A stretch of DNA of 23,630 nt from DASRHT01 sp035293765. GTDB taxonomy: Bacteria; Chloroflexota; Ktedonobacteria; Ktedonobacterales; Ktedonobacteraceae. The notes under the pieces were generated by a model, which was given only the letters and a program-made list of their open reading frames with translations, made no database searches and was not told the origin of the DNA. The position numbers and the translations under genes are program-made. The stretch is from contig DATGMF010000004.1 in the NCBI GenBank assembly GCA_035293765.1, positions 1 through 23,630 on the forward strand, read 5' to 3'. This document shows, piece by piece, positions 8,955 to 16,963 of the stretch (positions are counted from its first letter, which is position 1; the number at the start of each line of letters is the position of its first letter).

Positions 8955-9743
8955 CTAGTACTGCCCTAGAGAACCCGCCTGTTTGGCAATATGCTCACAC
9001 CACTTGAAGATGAGCAGGCCGATGCATACGTAAAGAATGGTGTGTACAGTGAGCAAGATCAGGCTGCCATCGCTCCAGGCGCTGGCTAACGATTGTTGCT
9101 TGAGCATCACATCGCGCAGCACGATATTTCCCTGCGTGATAGGGAAGATGCGAGCGATGGCCCCAAGCCACGCGGGAAAGCGTTCGACGGGAAGGAAGAC
9201 GCCGGTGAGAAAGAGCAGCAGATTTTGGATCAGGTCTGCCAGCGCCTCTGTTTGTTTGAAGACCAGACCAACCCCGCTCAGGATCAGGGTAAAGCCAAAA
9301 AGGCCGATCAGCGTTAACAATAATACGGGCAGCCCTTCCCAGCGCAGCGGTACAGGGATCTTCAACAAAAGGACCAGCAGGATAGCGACGGGCACGACCA
9401 GAAATGTGGTCGAGATGAGCAAGGCGAGCATGCGACCGAACAGGAGCAGCGAGGCCGGAGCCGGACTCATATACATCTGCTCCAGCGTGCCGGCCTGAGC
9501 CTCCGTGACCAGGTCCGAGCCGGTGCTTAAAATCACAATCCGGGCGTAAAACCAGCCGATATAAGCGAGCAGCAGAGAAGCCAGTTGCGCGGGGTTAAAT
9601 TGTCCCCCGCCGAACAGGAAGCCGGCCCCGATAAAAATCAAGCAGACCGTCACCAGTTGAGCAATCAGGTTGAACCGATAATCCCAGAAAATCAAGAGGC
9701 GTTTCTGTATTTCATTCCATATAGCCAACGCAGCAAATTCCAT
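8955..9743 (-). CDS. ABC-2 type transporter permease
   Basis: 262-residue integral membrane protein with about six hydrophobic segments: LIAQLVTVCLIFIGAGFLF near the N-terminus, LLLAYIGWFYARIVIL, LLISTTFLVVPVAILLVLLL, LPVLLLTLIGLFGFTLIL, a segment around LIQNLLLFLTGVFLPVERFP, and ILLTVHTILYVCIGLLIF near the end. This layout matches ABC-2 permeases that pair with DrrA-like ATPases. The frame is open 30 codons further upstream, but the start chosen is the ATG at 9743. It is preceded by AGGAG with six bases spacing and sits two bases after the ATPase stop, whereas the longer version would overlap the ATPase by about 88 bases. With the ATPase it should form an exporter for the cluster product or for self-resistance. 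Confidence 0.9.
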   Translation of the reverse strand: MEFAALAIWNEIQKRLLIFWDYRFNLIAQLVTVCLIFIGAGFLFGGGQFNPAQLASLLLAYIGWFYARIVILSTGSDLVTEAQAGTLEQMYMSPAPASLLLFGRMLALLISTTFLVVPVAILLVLLLKIPVPLRWEGLPVLLLTLIGLFGFTLILSGVGLVFKQTEALADLIQNLLLFLTGVFLPVERFPAWLGAIARIFPITQGNIVLRDVMLKQQSLASAWSDGSLILLTVHTILYVCIGLLIFKWCEHIAKQAGSLGQY

Positions 9744-9745
9744 CG

Positions 9746-10750
9746 TTAACTCCTCATCGACATTTGATAGCCAGCCACTGGCTGCCGTTCTTCCATCAAG
9801 CGCATAAAGACCTCTTCCAGATCGGGCTCGCAACGTTCAACTGAAAGAAGGGGCAGTTGGAGAGCGTGGAGCAGACCAAGCATAGATTGAAGTTGCTCCT
9901 GGTCTGCAACCGCTCCGGCAAGCGTTGTTTCACCGCCATCCACCTCTATCTTTAACGGGTCAAACTGTTCTTTTTGCCCCTCGGGAATCAGACCTTTTAT
10001 GCGGATCTGGTAGCGTTCCTGGTGAAAGTGATGTAACAGGTTTTCCAGGGGAAGATGCGTTATCAATTGCCCTTTACGCATAATCGCCACGTAATCGCAC
10101 AGTTCCTGCGCCATATCGAGCTGGTGCGTGGTGAGCACCACAGTTTTGCCCCGCTCGCGGGCCAGCCGATGAATCCACTCTTTTACCGTACGTGCTGCCT
10201 GTATATCTAAGCCGAGCGTTGGTTCGTCAAGCAGGACAATAGGAGGATCGGAGATCAGAGCGCAAGCAATGGCAACTTTCTGCTGCATTCCGCGCGAAAA
10301 CATGCGGATCGGATCGTCTCGCCGCTCCCAGAGATCAAGCTCGCGCAGCAATTGTTCCGCCCGCGTTCTCAGCTCTTTTCCCCGATAACCTTTGAGATGC
10401 CCGAAGTAGCGCAGATTTTGCCAGGGAGAGAGGCGCCAGTAGACGTTGCGCGTCCCCTCCAGAACGGCCCCGATCTGGCGCATCACCGCGCTATGCTCGC
10501 GGGCCAGGTTGTAACCGTTGACCTGAACGCTGCCCGAAGATGGGATGATCAGGCCACAGATCATCTTGATGGTGGTCGTTTTGCCTGCTCCATTGGCCCC
10601 CAGAAAGCCCAGAATTTGCCCCTGTGGAATGGAGAGGCTAAGATCCTGCACGGCATGTATTGTTTTATTATGCCGTTGACGATAGCTTTTACAGAGATGT
10701 GCTATCTTGATGGCGGGAATATCTTTTGTCGTATCCACTATAACTGCCAT
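9746..10750 (-). CDS. ABC transporter ATP-binding protein (DrrA-like)
   Basis: 334-residue nucleotide-binding subunit. Walker A GANGAGKT at 51-58, signature region FSRGMQQKVA at 151-160 (a degenerate LSGGQ), Walker B IVLLDE at 171-176 followed by PTLGLD, and H-loop His209 in LTTHQ. The C-terminal extension after about residue 230 (to PDLEEVFMRLM) is usual for ATPases of drug and antibiotic exporters of the DrrA/CcmA type. It energises the permease encoded two bases downstream. The start has a strong Shine-Dalgarno sequence, AGGAGG, with about six bases spacing. Upstream, between this gene and the MMPL gene, lies an unusual nest of inverted repeats (10785-10876) that would be in the leader of this cistron if the operon is read through. 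Confidence 0.96.
   Translation of the reverse strand: MAVIVDTTKDIPAIKIAHLCKSYRQRHNKTIHAVQDLSLSIPQGQILGFLGANGAGKTTTIKMICGLIIPSSGSVQVNGYNLAREHSAVMRQIGAVLEGTRNVYWRLSPWQNLRYFGHLKGYRGKELRTRAEQLLRELDLWERRDDPIRMFSRGMQQKVAIACALISDPPIVLLDEPTLGLDIQAARTVKEWIHRLARERGKTVVLTTHQLDMAQELCDYVAIMRKGQLITHLPLENLLHHFHQERYQIRIKGLIPEGQKEQFDPLKIEVDGGETTLAGAVADQEQLQSMLGLLHALQLPLLSVERCEPDLEEVFMRLMEERQPVAGYQMSMRS
9750..9754 (-). promoter_or_regulatory. Ribosome binding site (AGGAG) deciding the permease start
   Basis: AGGAG on the minus strand, inside the last codons of the ATPase gene, six bases before the ATG at 9743. It argues for the short form of the permease and for translational coupling with the ATPase. Confidence 0.75.
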
Positions 10751-10784
10751 AAAATTCCTCCTGGTACACGATTAATAATGTCGC

Positions 10785-10876
10785 GTCGCTAGCAGGGCAG
10801 AGGCAAGCTCTGCCCCTACAGCTGGTTGCAAGGATCACACCGATGTCTAAGATCGGCTGTAGAGAAGGCTAGCGAC
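10785..10876. repeat. 92-base nest of inverted repeats between MMPL and ABC genes
   Basis: Four inverted pairs are visible. Outer arms GTCGCTAGC (10785-10793) and GCTAGCGAC (10868-10876) match perfectly over nine bases. Inside is a tight hairpin, GGGCAGAG-GCAAG-CTCTGCCC, at 10795-10815. Abutting it is a seven-base pair, CTACAGC (10816-10822) with GCTGTAG (10856-10862), enclosing CCGAT (10840-10844) and ATCGG (10852-10856). The last two pairs share base 10856; otherwise all can form together, giving a branched fold. The right outer arm contains the MMPL stop codon (10869-10871). The 10795-10819 segment, read on the minus strand, recurs inside the NRPS gene. This could be a small non-autonomous palindromic element or a structured intercistronic RNA. 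Confidence 0.75.
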
Positions 10877-13190
10877 TCGCTGGACCGACGGGAGTTTTTC
10901 CTTCCTGTGGAGAAGGCAGATGTACGTCGTCCGTCAGGTCAGGAACCTCTTCAAGCGTCTCTTTGAGACCGATGTATTGCCAGATGAGCTTCAACGGCCT
11001 GGGAGCCCACCAGTTGGCAGCGCCCAGCAGACGCATCATAGCCGGAACCAGGAGACAGCGTATGAGCGAGGCATCCATCAGAGCAGCCAGGGCAATGCCA
11101 AGCCCGATTTCCTTTAAAAAGACGATCTTCGAAACCGTGAAAGCGCCGGTCACGATAGCCAGCAGTAAGGCCGCGCTGGTAATCAGCCAGCCGGTACGTT
11201 GTAAACCCAGAGGCACCGCCTCGCGATTATTGCCGGTCAGGTCGAACTGCTCTTTGATGCGGCTGAGCAAGAAAACCTCATAATCCATAGAGAGCCCGAA
11301 GGCAATGGCAAAGATGAGCACCGTCTGCGAGCTGTCGAGGCTGCCCACCGACTGAAAGTCCAGCAGATTCTGCAAATGACCCTGCTGGAAGATCCAGACG
11401 AGCGCGCCGAAGGTTGCCGAGAGCGAGAGGATATTGAGCACAATAGCCTTGATCGGCATCACCAGGGAGCCTGTAAAAAGGAACAGCAGCAGGAAAATTG
11501 AGCCGAACATGATTGCCAACGCGCCTGGGATGTTTGCTTGCAGGCTGGCGAGCAGGTCGGCATCCAGTGCCGCCGTACCTGTTACCAGGCGTGTCAGACC
11601 AGAAGGAACAGGTACCGCTCGTATGGTGCGGGTCTGGTCTCGCGCCTCTGGCGCATGATCGGTGAAGGCGCTCGTTACGATAATCTCGGTGACGTTCCCA
11701 TTAGCCAGTTGACTGGCTGCGGAAGCGATTTGTGGATTGGCCGCCGGGTTGGCGTAGAGTTTTTGATAATCGCTTAACGTCAGCCTGGGGTCCAGGCTCA
11801 CGAGGCTTGTTACGGTTTGCACGTCTGGCAGCGCCTTGAGCTTTTGCACATAGGTGTCGAGCAGAGCCAGATTGTCGGCAGAGAGCGCATCGCCCGCTGT
11901 GATAACCGCGATCTCAAAGCTGGAATGCCCGGCGTTGGCAAAATTTTGTTTCAGGTGCTCAATAACGATGCGGGCCGATTTGTCGGCTGGTAAAGATCGT
12001 TCGTCTGGCGTTGAGAACTGAGCCTGTAAGAATGGCGAACCCAGTAGCAGGATCAGGCCAATCAGCAGGGGAGCGACGAAAATGGCGCGCCGCATCGCGA
12101 ATTGAGCCAGCCGGTACCATAGCCCCTGTTGCTGCTGCGCTTTCGCATTTTTGCGGCGCAGGAGGCCACGCCAGGAGAGCGCATTAACGCGGGTTCCTAA
12201 GAGGGCGAGCAGGGCCATTAAAATGGTTAAGGAAGCAAACACGGCGACGAGCGCGGAGGCGATTGCTGCCAGCCCAACGCTGCGCAGGATCACTTCTGGG
12301 AAGAGCAGCAAGCAAAGCAGGCTCGTTCCAACTGTAAGGCCGGAGAAAAGGATCGTACGACCTGCCGTCGCCATTGTGCGGCTTAACGCTCTGGAGACAT
12401 CATTGTGGCAACGCTCCATCTCCTCGCGAAAACGCGTGACCATGAACAGCGAGTAATCGATTGCCAGGCCCAGGCTGACGAAAGCAACCACATGGGTGGC
12501 GATATCGGAAACTTCCATGAAATTTACCAGCACGCGCAGGATGGCAAAAGAGCCGATGGTGGCGATGATGCCAATCAGCAGAGGAAGGCTTCCGGCAACC
12601 AGGCCGCCAAAGATGAAGAAGAGCAGCAGCGCCAGGATCGGCAGCGAGATCATCACAGCACGGACCAGGTCTTCGTTGATCTGTTGGTTAAATTGCTCAT
12701 CGGACGCGATCCAGCCTCCTACATAGACCTGAAGCGTCGGCGAAGAGAGCAAGGGCGCAATAGAGTTATAATCGGACTTCGGATCGGTGTTGCTGGCAAA
12801 CGTGATCGTCATCAGCATTTCGTGCTTATCGCGTGAGAGCAGAGAGGGATTTTTATCACTGTAATACCAGCCAATGCGAGCGATCTCAGGACGGTCTTTG
12901 ATCCTGTTATACAACTGAGTGGCAGCACTTTCGAAGGCTGGATCATCGGCGTGTAGGCGCTCGTCCCTGAGCAGGAGCAGCACATCGGTTGAGTTGTTGT
13001 TGCCCAGCTTTTGCCCGAGAATATTTTGTGCATGAACTGATTCGCTGCCAGGATCAGTAATGTTACTTATTCCTTGTAATTTATCTAACGCGCCTATACC
13101 ATAATAGGTAGCGAAAGCGGCTGCTACCAGCGTGATAAGCAGGATCAGCCATCGCATATGATAGATGATCCTGCCGAAGAGCCTGAGCAT
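10869..13190 (-). CDS. MMPL/RND-family transporter
   Basis: 773-residue membrane protein with the duplicated RND plan. A first transmembrane helix lies at about 13-32, then an extracytoplasmic domain to about 175, then a helix bundle at about 178-335. A second helix at about 369-388 is followed by a second large soluble loop and a second bundle from about 555. The two Asp-Tyr pairs that form the proton relay in MmpL-type pumps are present: D245-Y246 in GLAIDYSLF and D636-Y637 in FGLSMDYEVF. MMPL proteins export lipids and lipopeptide-like metabolites by proton motive force, which fits a FAAL-primed product. The start is supported by GAAAGGACCC upstream, the same ten bases seen before the FkbH-like gene. 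Only 25 bases separate it from that gene, so it is in the same operon. Confidence 0.95.
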   Translation of the reverse strand: MLRLFGRIIYHMRWLILLITLVAAAFATYYGIGALDKLQGISNITDPGSESVHAQNILGQKLGNNNSTDVLLLLRDERLHADDPAFESAATQLYNRIKDRPEIARIGWYYSDKNPSLLSRDKHEMLMTITFASNTDPKSDYNSIAPLLSSPTLQVYVGGWIASDEQFNQQINEDLVRAVMISLPILALLLFFIFGGLVAGSLPLLIGIIATIGSFAILRVLVNFMEVSDIATHVVAFVSLGLAIDYSLFMVTRFREEMERCHNDVSRALSRTMATAGRTILFSGLTVGTSLLCLLLFPEVILRSVGLAAIASALVAVFASLTILMALLALLGTRVNALSWRGLLRRKNAKAQQQQGLWYRLAQFAMRRAIFVAPLLIGLILLLGSPFLQAQFSTPDERSLPADKSARIVIEHLKQNFANAGHSSFEIAVITAGDALSADNLALLDTYVQKLKALPDVQTVTSLVSLDPRLTLSDYQKLYANPAANPQIASAASQLANGNVTEIIVTSAFTDHAPEARDQTRTIRAVPVPSGLTRLVTGTAALDADLLASLQANIPGALAIMFGSIFLLLFLFTGSLVMPIKAIVLNILSLSATFGALVWIFQQGHLQNLLDFQSVGSLDSSQTVLIFAIAFGLSMDYEVFLLSRIKEQFDLTGNNREAVPLGLQRTGWLITSAALLLAIVTGAFTVSKIVFLKEIGLGIALAALMDASLIRCLLVPAMMRLLGAANWWAPRPLKLIWQYIGLKETLEEVPDLTDDVHLPSPQEGKTPVGPASR

Positions 13191-13215
13191 AATCGGGTCC
13201 TTTCATTATCCGCGG

Positions 13216-14286
13216 CTATTGCTGCGTATGGACTTTGACATATGCAGGAAATGGTTGAATCGTAGAGAGGTCGTTCTCAAGTACCATCCGCTCCCCATCT
13301 TGTGCGATTTCCTTGAAGCCCCCGAACTTGTAAGTGACCAGCATCATACGATTGCGGTTATTGGAGACAAACTCCGCCTGCAAGCGGGCGCCAGCAGCTT
13401 TCGCCATGCTCATGATATGGTTAATCAGGATCGTTCCCACTCCCCTTGACATGACCCGGCAAGACATCAAGAGCAACTTGATTATCCAGATGTCTGTGTT
13501 GCATTCCACCAGGGCCAGGCCGATCTTGCCATAGCTGCCGTATTTGTCATCCAGACTGGCAACCAGAAGCTTGTGTTGCTGAGAGAGGCGGAAGGCATTA
13601 AGCTCCTCATAAGAGTAAGTATAGCCAGTCGTATTTAACTGATGTGTGCGCACGGTAAGTTCTTCTGCTCGTTGCAGATCCTCTTCCCCGCAGGGCATGA
13701 TGCTAAAGACCATCTGCAATGATGCCAGAAACTCCTCGCTCGGCCCCGTAAAGTCTTTCTCGGCCTGATTCCTTTGCAAATCGCTCAGGTACATTGCTCG
13801 CCTGTTGCGAGAATCGCTGGTGATAAAGCGCGGCATCATGACGGGCAGTTCTGGAAGCGTGTGTGCGTCCGTTGCATCAATGCAAAGGACTTCCGACAGC
13901 ACTGCGCCGACTTCATCGCGCTCAAAAGGCTGGTCGTCCACGAAGGCAAAGGTGTCCAGGGTGATATTGAGTGATTGCGCGATTTCCTTTATCGAGGCAG
14001 ATTTGGCATTCCAGTTGATCTGCGGATAGAGGAAGTAGTCCGCCAGGCTAAATGACCGGAGCTTTTCCATTGCCAGATCATGATCATTTTTGCTCGCGAT
14101 AGAATGGAGAATGCCACGGCTATCGAGCGTTTTGATTACTTCTACGACTTCCTGGCGTAAAGTAACGTGCTCATCTTCCAGCAGCACCCCATCCCAGAGC
14201 GTGTTATCCAGATCCCAGACCACGCATTTCACCGTCTGGCGCTTGGTCTGGGAAGTATTAGCACTACCAACAAGCTGGTTGGTCAT
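13216..14286 (-). CDS. FkbH-like HAD-superfamily protein (glyceryl-ACP formation)
   Basis: 356 residues, the normal length of single-unit FkbH proteins. The HAD nucleophile motif DxD is D25/D27 in VVWDLDNTLWDG; ASKND and FAFVDDQPFERDEV follow as the later HAD motifs. The second half (about 200-340) resembles the acetyltransferase-like part of the FkbH family. In characterised pathways (FK520, ansamitocin, zwittermicin) this enzyme takes 1,3-bisphosphoglycerate, dephosphorylates it and loads the glyceryl unit on a dedicated ACP. That ACP and the two dehydrogenases that oxidise the glyceryl group are encoded just upstream, so the assignment rests on both sequence and context. Shine-Dalgarno AAAGGA lies about ten bases before the ATG. 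Confidence 0.93.
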   Translation of the reverse strand: MTNQLVGSANTSQTKRQTVKCVVWDLDNTLWDGVLLEDEHVTLRQEVVEVIKTLDSRGILHSIASKNDHDLAMEKLRSFSLADYFLYPQINWNAKSASIKEIAQSLNITLDTFAFVDDQPFERDEVGAVLSEVLCIDATDAHTLPELPVMMPRFITSDSRNRRAMYLSDLQRNQAEKDFTGPSEEFLASLQMVFSIMPCGEEDLQRAEELTVRTHQLNTTGYTYSYEELNAFRLSQQHKLLVASLDDKYGSYGKIGLALVECNTDIWIIKLLLMSCRVMSRGVGTILINHIMSMAKAAGARLQAEFVSNNRNRMMLVTYKFGGFKEIAQDGERMVLENDLSTIQPFPAYVKVHTQQ

Positions 14287-14361
14287 CGAGTGGGTCCTTT
14301 CTCCCTAAGATGCTGATGGCATTTCCACTTGACATCTTCGGGTGCGATATCTATACTTTCC

Positions 14362-14397
14362 TCAAGAGAGGCAACCAGGAGTTTATAGCTCTCTTGA
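14362..14397. repeat. Nine-base inverted repeat spanning the acyl-CoA dehydrogenase stop codon
   Basis: TCAAGAGAG (14362-14370) and CTCTCTTGA (14389-14397) are perfect complements around an 18-base loop that contains the stop codon at 14383-14385. A competing pair, CCTCAAG (14360-14366) with CTTGAGG (14402-14408), could form an alternative stem. No T-run follows, so this is not a classical terminator; it may be an intercistronic processing or stability hairpin before the FkbH-like gene. Confidence 0.5.
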
Positions 14398-15543
14398 CCC
14401 ACTTGAGGGGATTGAAACAACATAACCGTATCCGGCAATCGTGATTTGTTGGATCTGGGTGCTGCCCTCGATCAGTTCCATGACCCTGGAATCGCGCATG
14501 TAGCGCTGGACGGAATAATCACTGCTACAGCCGTTGGCTCCGTGAATCTGTACGGCGTCGTTGGCGGCTCTGGTCGCAGCGGTCGAGGCGAAGTACTTGG
14601 CGACCCAGGTTTCCATAATCGTGCGCGGATCGCCCTGATCCTTCAAGTATCCCGCGTGTAAGCAGAGTAAACGAGCAGCTTTGGTGTTGGTAATCATGTC
14701 GGTAATCATCTGCCGAATTAATTGATGTTCTTTGAGGTATGTGCCGAACTGGCGGCGTTCGCTCGTATAGCGTAAGCAGGCATCAAGGCAGGCTTGTGCG
14801 ATGCCAACGCAGCCCCAGGCGACGGTATATCGTCCGATGTCTAAGGCCGAGGTCGCCACCGAAGCCAGACCAAAGCCCTTGCCTCCCAGCAATTGTGTGC
14901 GGGCAATCGCGCAATCGTTGAGAAAAACCTCTGCCAGCATGGAGGCTCTGGTTCCCAGTATGCCCGTGATGGGTTCGGTCGCGAGACCCGACGTCTGGCG
15001 TTCTACCAGGAAAGCGGAGACGCTATCCTGGCACTGGGCAAAGATCAGAAAGAGATCGGCGATCTGCCCATACGTGATCCACTTTTTACGGCCTTGCAGG
15101 CGATAGCCATTATCTGACGGTATGGCCTGCGTCTCAATACTTTTGGCGTCGCTGCCGGTATTGGGTTCGCTTAAACCAAAGGCGGCAATCATCTCTCCAC
15201 GGGCCAATCGGGGGAGATAACATTCTTGCTGCTGCTTATTTCCCCAGCGCAGGATGGCTGAGGCGACCATATTATGAACGGTGAGCAGGCTGCGCAGCGA
15301 TGAGCAGCCGCGTCCAACTTCTTCGTTGAGGAGACCAAAGGAGACCATATCCAGCCCCATGCCCCCAAAAGCAGGCGGAATGATCGCTCCGAGATAGCCT
15401 TGCGCGGCCACTTTTTGGATCAGATCAGGAGGAGTGCGTTCCTCCTGATCGTAGCGGTCCGCAATTGGCATGACTTCCGCCTGTACAAATGTCCTGAATT
15501 GCGCCTGGCTTGCCTTCTGTTGAGGCGTAAGCTCCATATCCAT
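14383..15543 (-). CDS. Acyl-CoA dehydrogenase, FkbI-like (glyceryl-ACP oxidation)
   Basis: 386-residue flavin-dependent acyl-CoA dehydrogenase. FAD/substrate motif GLSEPNTGSD at 123-132, the KKWITYG strand at 153-159, SERRQFGTYLKEHQLIRQM at 261-279, QIHGANG at 332-338, and the catalytic base Glu359 in MELIEGSTQI. In FkbI-type pathways this enzyme acts on the ACP-bound three-carbon unit together with a 3-hydroxyacyl dehydrogenase, giving hydroxymalonyl-ACP. The gene lies between the free-standing ACP and the FkbH-like protein, the arrangement expected for that pathway; an ordinary beta-oxidation role is less likely in this setting. The ATG at 15543 has AGGAAG about seven bases upstream; a second ATG two codons on is a less favoured start. 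Confidence 0.92.
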   Translation of the reverse strand: MDMELTPQQKASQAQFRTFVQAEVMPIADRYDQEERTPPDLIQKVAAQGYLGAIIPPAFGGMGLDMVSFGLLNEEVGRGCSSLRSLLTVHNMVASAILRWGNKQQQECYLPRLARGEMIAAFGLSEPNTGSDAKSIETQAIPSDNGYRLQGRKKWITYGQIADLFLIFAQCQDSVSAFLVERQTSGLATEPITGILGTRASMLAEVFLNDCAIARTQLLGGKGFGLASVATSALDIGRYTVAWGCVGIAQACLDACLRYTSERRQFGTYLKEHQLIRQMITDMITNTKAARLLCLHAGYLKDQGDPRTIMETWVAKYFASTAATRAANDAVQIHGANGCSSDYSVQRYMRDSRVMELIEGSTQIQQITIAGYGYVVSIPSSGSREL

Positions 15544-15606
15544 GTCGTTCTTCCTGGATATCCTCTCTGTTACCTGTCCTGTCTACGCCGGTACTGCCTC
15601 AGTTTC

Positions 15607-15864
15607 TTATGAGCTGGCAACTTGCTGCCCGGCTGTTTTCTGCTCGATAAGCTGCGTAATAGCACTGATTGACCTGAAATTATCAATATTCAGGTCCTCA
15701 TTTTCGACCGTAATGCCAAATTCTTTCTCCACAAAAAGGACCAGTTGCATCGCAAACAACGAGTTGACAAAGCCGAGGGCGAAAATGTCCTGAGTATCCT
15801 GCAACGTGACGTTGGTAATAAAACCTGCGAGAAATGTTCTGATTTTGCTCTTAATCTCGTCCAT
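15607..15864 (-). CDS. Free-standing acyl carrier protein, FkbJ-like
   Basis: 85-residue discrete ACP. The phosphopantetheine serine is Ser35 in GFVNSLFAMQLVLFVEKEFGI, where the usual DSL triplet is NSL, as is common in FkbJ-type carriers. The frame is open further upstream (to 16020), but those residues read through the end of the 3-hydroxyacyl-CoA dehydrogenase gene and do not look like ACP. The ATG at 15864 fits the family length and has AAGGAAGG about ten bases before it. It should carry the glyceryl, then hydroxymalonyl, group while the neighbouring enzymes oxidise it, and then donate it to an AT of the PKS. Confidence 0.92.
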   Translation of the reverse strand: MDEIKSKIRTFLAGFITNVTLQDTQDIFALGFVNSLFAMQLVLFVEKEFGITVENEDLNIDNFRSISAITQLIEQKTAGQQVASS

Positions 15865-15901
15865 TGGTGAAGCTTCCTTCCTTATGTATCTATGAACTGG
15901 T

Positions 15902-16756
15902 TTACTTATAGGTGTAGAATCCCTGTCCGCTTTTGCGACCATACAGGCCAGCATCGACCATCTTTTGTAGCAAGGGGCAACAGCGAAACTTCGGGTCCTG
16001 ATAGCTCTGATACAGCACATGCAAGGTGTCCACCACCGTGTCCAGACCGATTAAATCGGCGGTTTGCAGCGGTCCCATCGCATGCCCATAGCCCTTAGTG
16101 AAAATCTCATCAACCTCTCTCGCTGTGGCAACCTGATCTTGAACGATAAAGGCCGCTTCATTCATCAAAAGATGCGAGATGCGGTTGGAGACGAAGCCGG
16201 GCATATCATTGACCACCACGCACTCTTTGCCCATTGTAGCCAGTAAAGCCTTTGTTGTGGCAATCGTCTCGTCCGAAGTATGGTGGCCGCGAATAACCTC
16301 AACCATTGTTTTCATCGGCACGGGATTCATAAAGTGCGTCCCGATAACCTGTGAAGGTCGCTGCGTGACCGAGCCAATACGCGTAATAGAGATGGCTGAA
16401 GTATTGGCCGCGAAAATGCAGTGCTCAGGGCAAATGCTGTCGAGGCGAGCATGGATGACTTTCTTGATCTCCCATTGCTCAGTTGCATTTTCAATCACAA
16501 AGTCAGCCTCTGCCAGACGATCATAGTCGGGCGTAAAAGTGATTCGTTCTACGATAGCGCTGATGCTCTCCTGATCCCGGGTTTTGCTCCACATACGCTG
16601 CAAGCGCAGATTATTGGTAATCTCCTGGCTGGCGTGGGTCAGGATGTCATGCGAGAGGTCAACGAGAATGACGCGGTACCCTGCTTGAGCAAGGTTATGC
16701 GCCACTCCAATGCCCATCACACCGGCCCCAACAACGCCGACGACTTGTATAGTCAC
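15902..16756 (-). CDS. 3-hydroxyacyl-CoA dehydrogenase, FkbK-like
   Basis: 284-residue NAD-dependent dehydrogenase starting at a GTG codon. Rossmann loop GAGVMGIG at 10-17 of VVGVVGAGVMGIG, catalytic His141 in GTHFMNPVP, and the family C-terminus GLYGRKSGQGFYTY. The frame continues 24 codons upstream, but the GTG at 16756 has GGAGGT exactly six bases before it and gives the usual family N-terminus, so it is preferred over the ATGs at about 16828 and 16792. In the FkbH/I/J/K route this enzyme oxidises ACP-bound glyceryl toward the malonyl level. It is the first gene of the leftward extender-unit set, 37 bases before the ACP gene. Confidence 0.93.
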   Translation of the reverse strand: MTIQVVGVVGAGVMGIGVAHNLAQAGYRVILVDLSHDILTHASQEITNNLRLQRMWSKTRDQESISAIVERITFTPDYDRLAEADFVIENATEQWEIKKVIHARLDSICPEHCIFAANTSAISITRIGSVTQRPSQVIGTHFMNPVPMKTMVEVIRGHHTSDETIATTKALLATMGKECVVVNDMPGFVSNRISHLLMNEAAFIVQDQVATAREVDEIFTKGYGHAMGPLQTADLIGLDTVVDTLHVLYQSYQDPKFRCCPLLQKMVDAGLYGRKSGQGFYTYK

Positions 16757-16963
16757 TGTTCTACCTCCACAACAAGTTTTCTGTTTGGTCATTAAGCAAG
16801 TCCATGCCTGATGGGTTTGTGTCCCCAAGAAGGATACATGGGAAAAGCTGATTATGCGCGCCCCTCAAAGCGTATTTTTTCTTCCTCTTTTGGCGAGGCT
16901 GCCATTGCCCCATGCCCGAACTCCGTTGTCCTGGCCTGATAAAAACGATTACCGCGACACACG
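16757..16963 (-). promoter_or_regulatory. Gap between regulator and extender-unit operon
   Basis: 207 bases between the LuxR-family gene stop and the dehydrogenase GTG. Apart from the Shine-Dalgarno site, no gene, clear terminator or confident promoter hexamer pair was found. A purine run (minus strand, around 16868-16890) precedes the leader. The gap is large enough for a promoter that would let the regulator control the downstream operon separately from itself. Confidence 0.3.
16763..16768 (-). promoter_or_regulatory. Ribosome binding site (GGAGGT) deciding a GTG start
   Basis: GGAGGT on the minus strand six bases upstream of the GTG at 16756. It is a near-ideal Shine-Dalgarno sequence and the main reason for placing the dehydrogenase start at GTG. 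Confidence 0.8.

Noticed and set aside
9744..9833. Longer permease start at 9833
   Set aside because: It would overlap the ATPase by about 88 bases and adds residues unlike a permease; the ATG at 9743 has a good ribosome binding site.
10352..10792. 146-codon open frame on the plus strand
   Set aside because: Antisense to the ABC ATPase including its Walker A region, with no recognisable domain.
15865..16020. Longer ACP start at 16020
   Set aside because: The extra 52 residues are a shadow of the dehydrogenase C-terminus; the ATG at 15864 gives a normal ACP length.
16868..16963. Intrinsic terminator after the LuxR-family gene
   Set aside because: T-runs exist on the minus strand but no stable stem directly precedes them.
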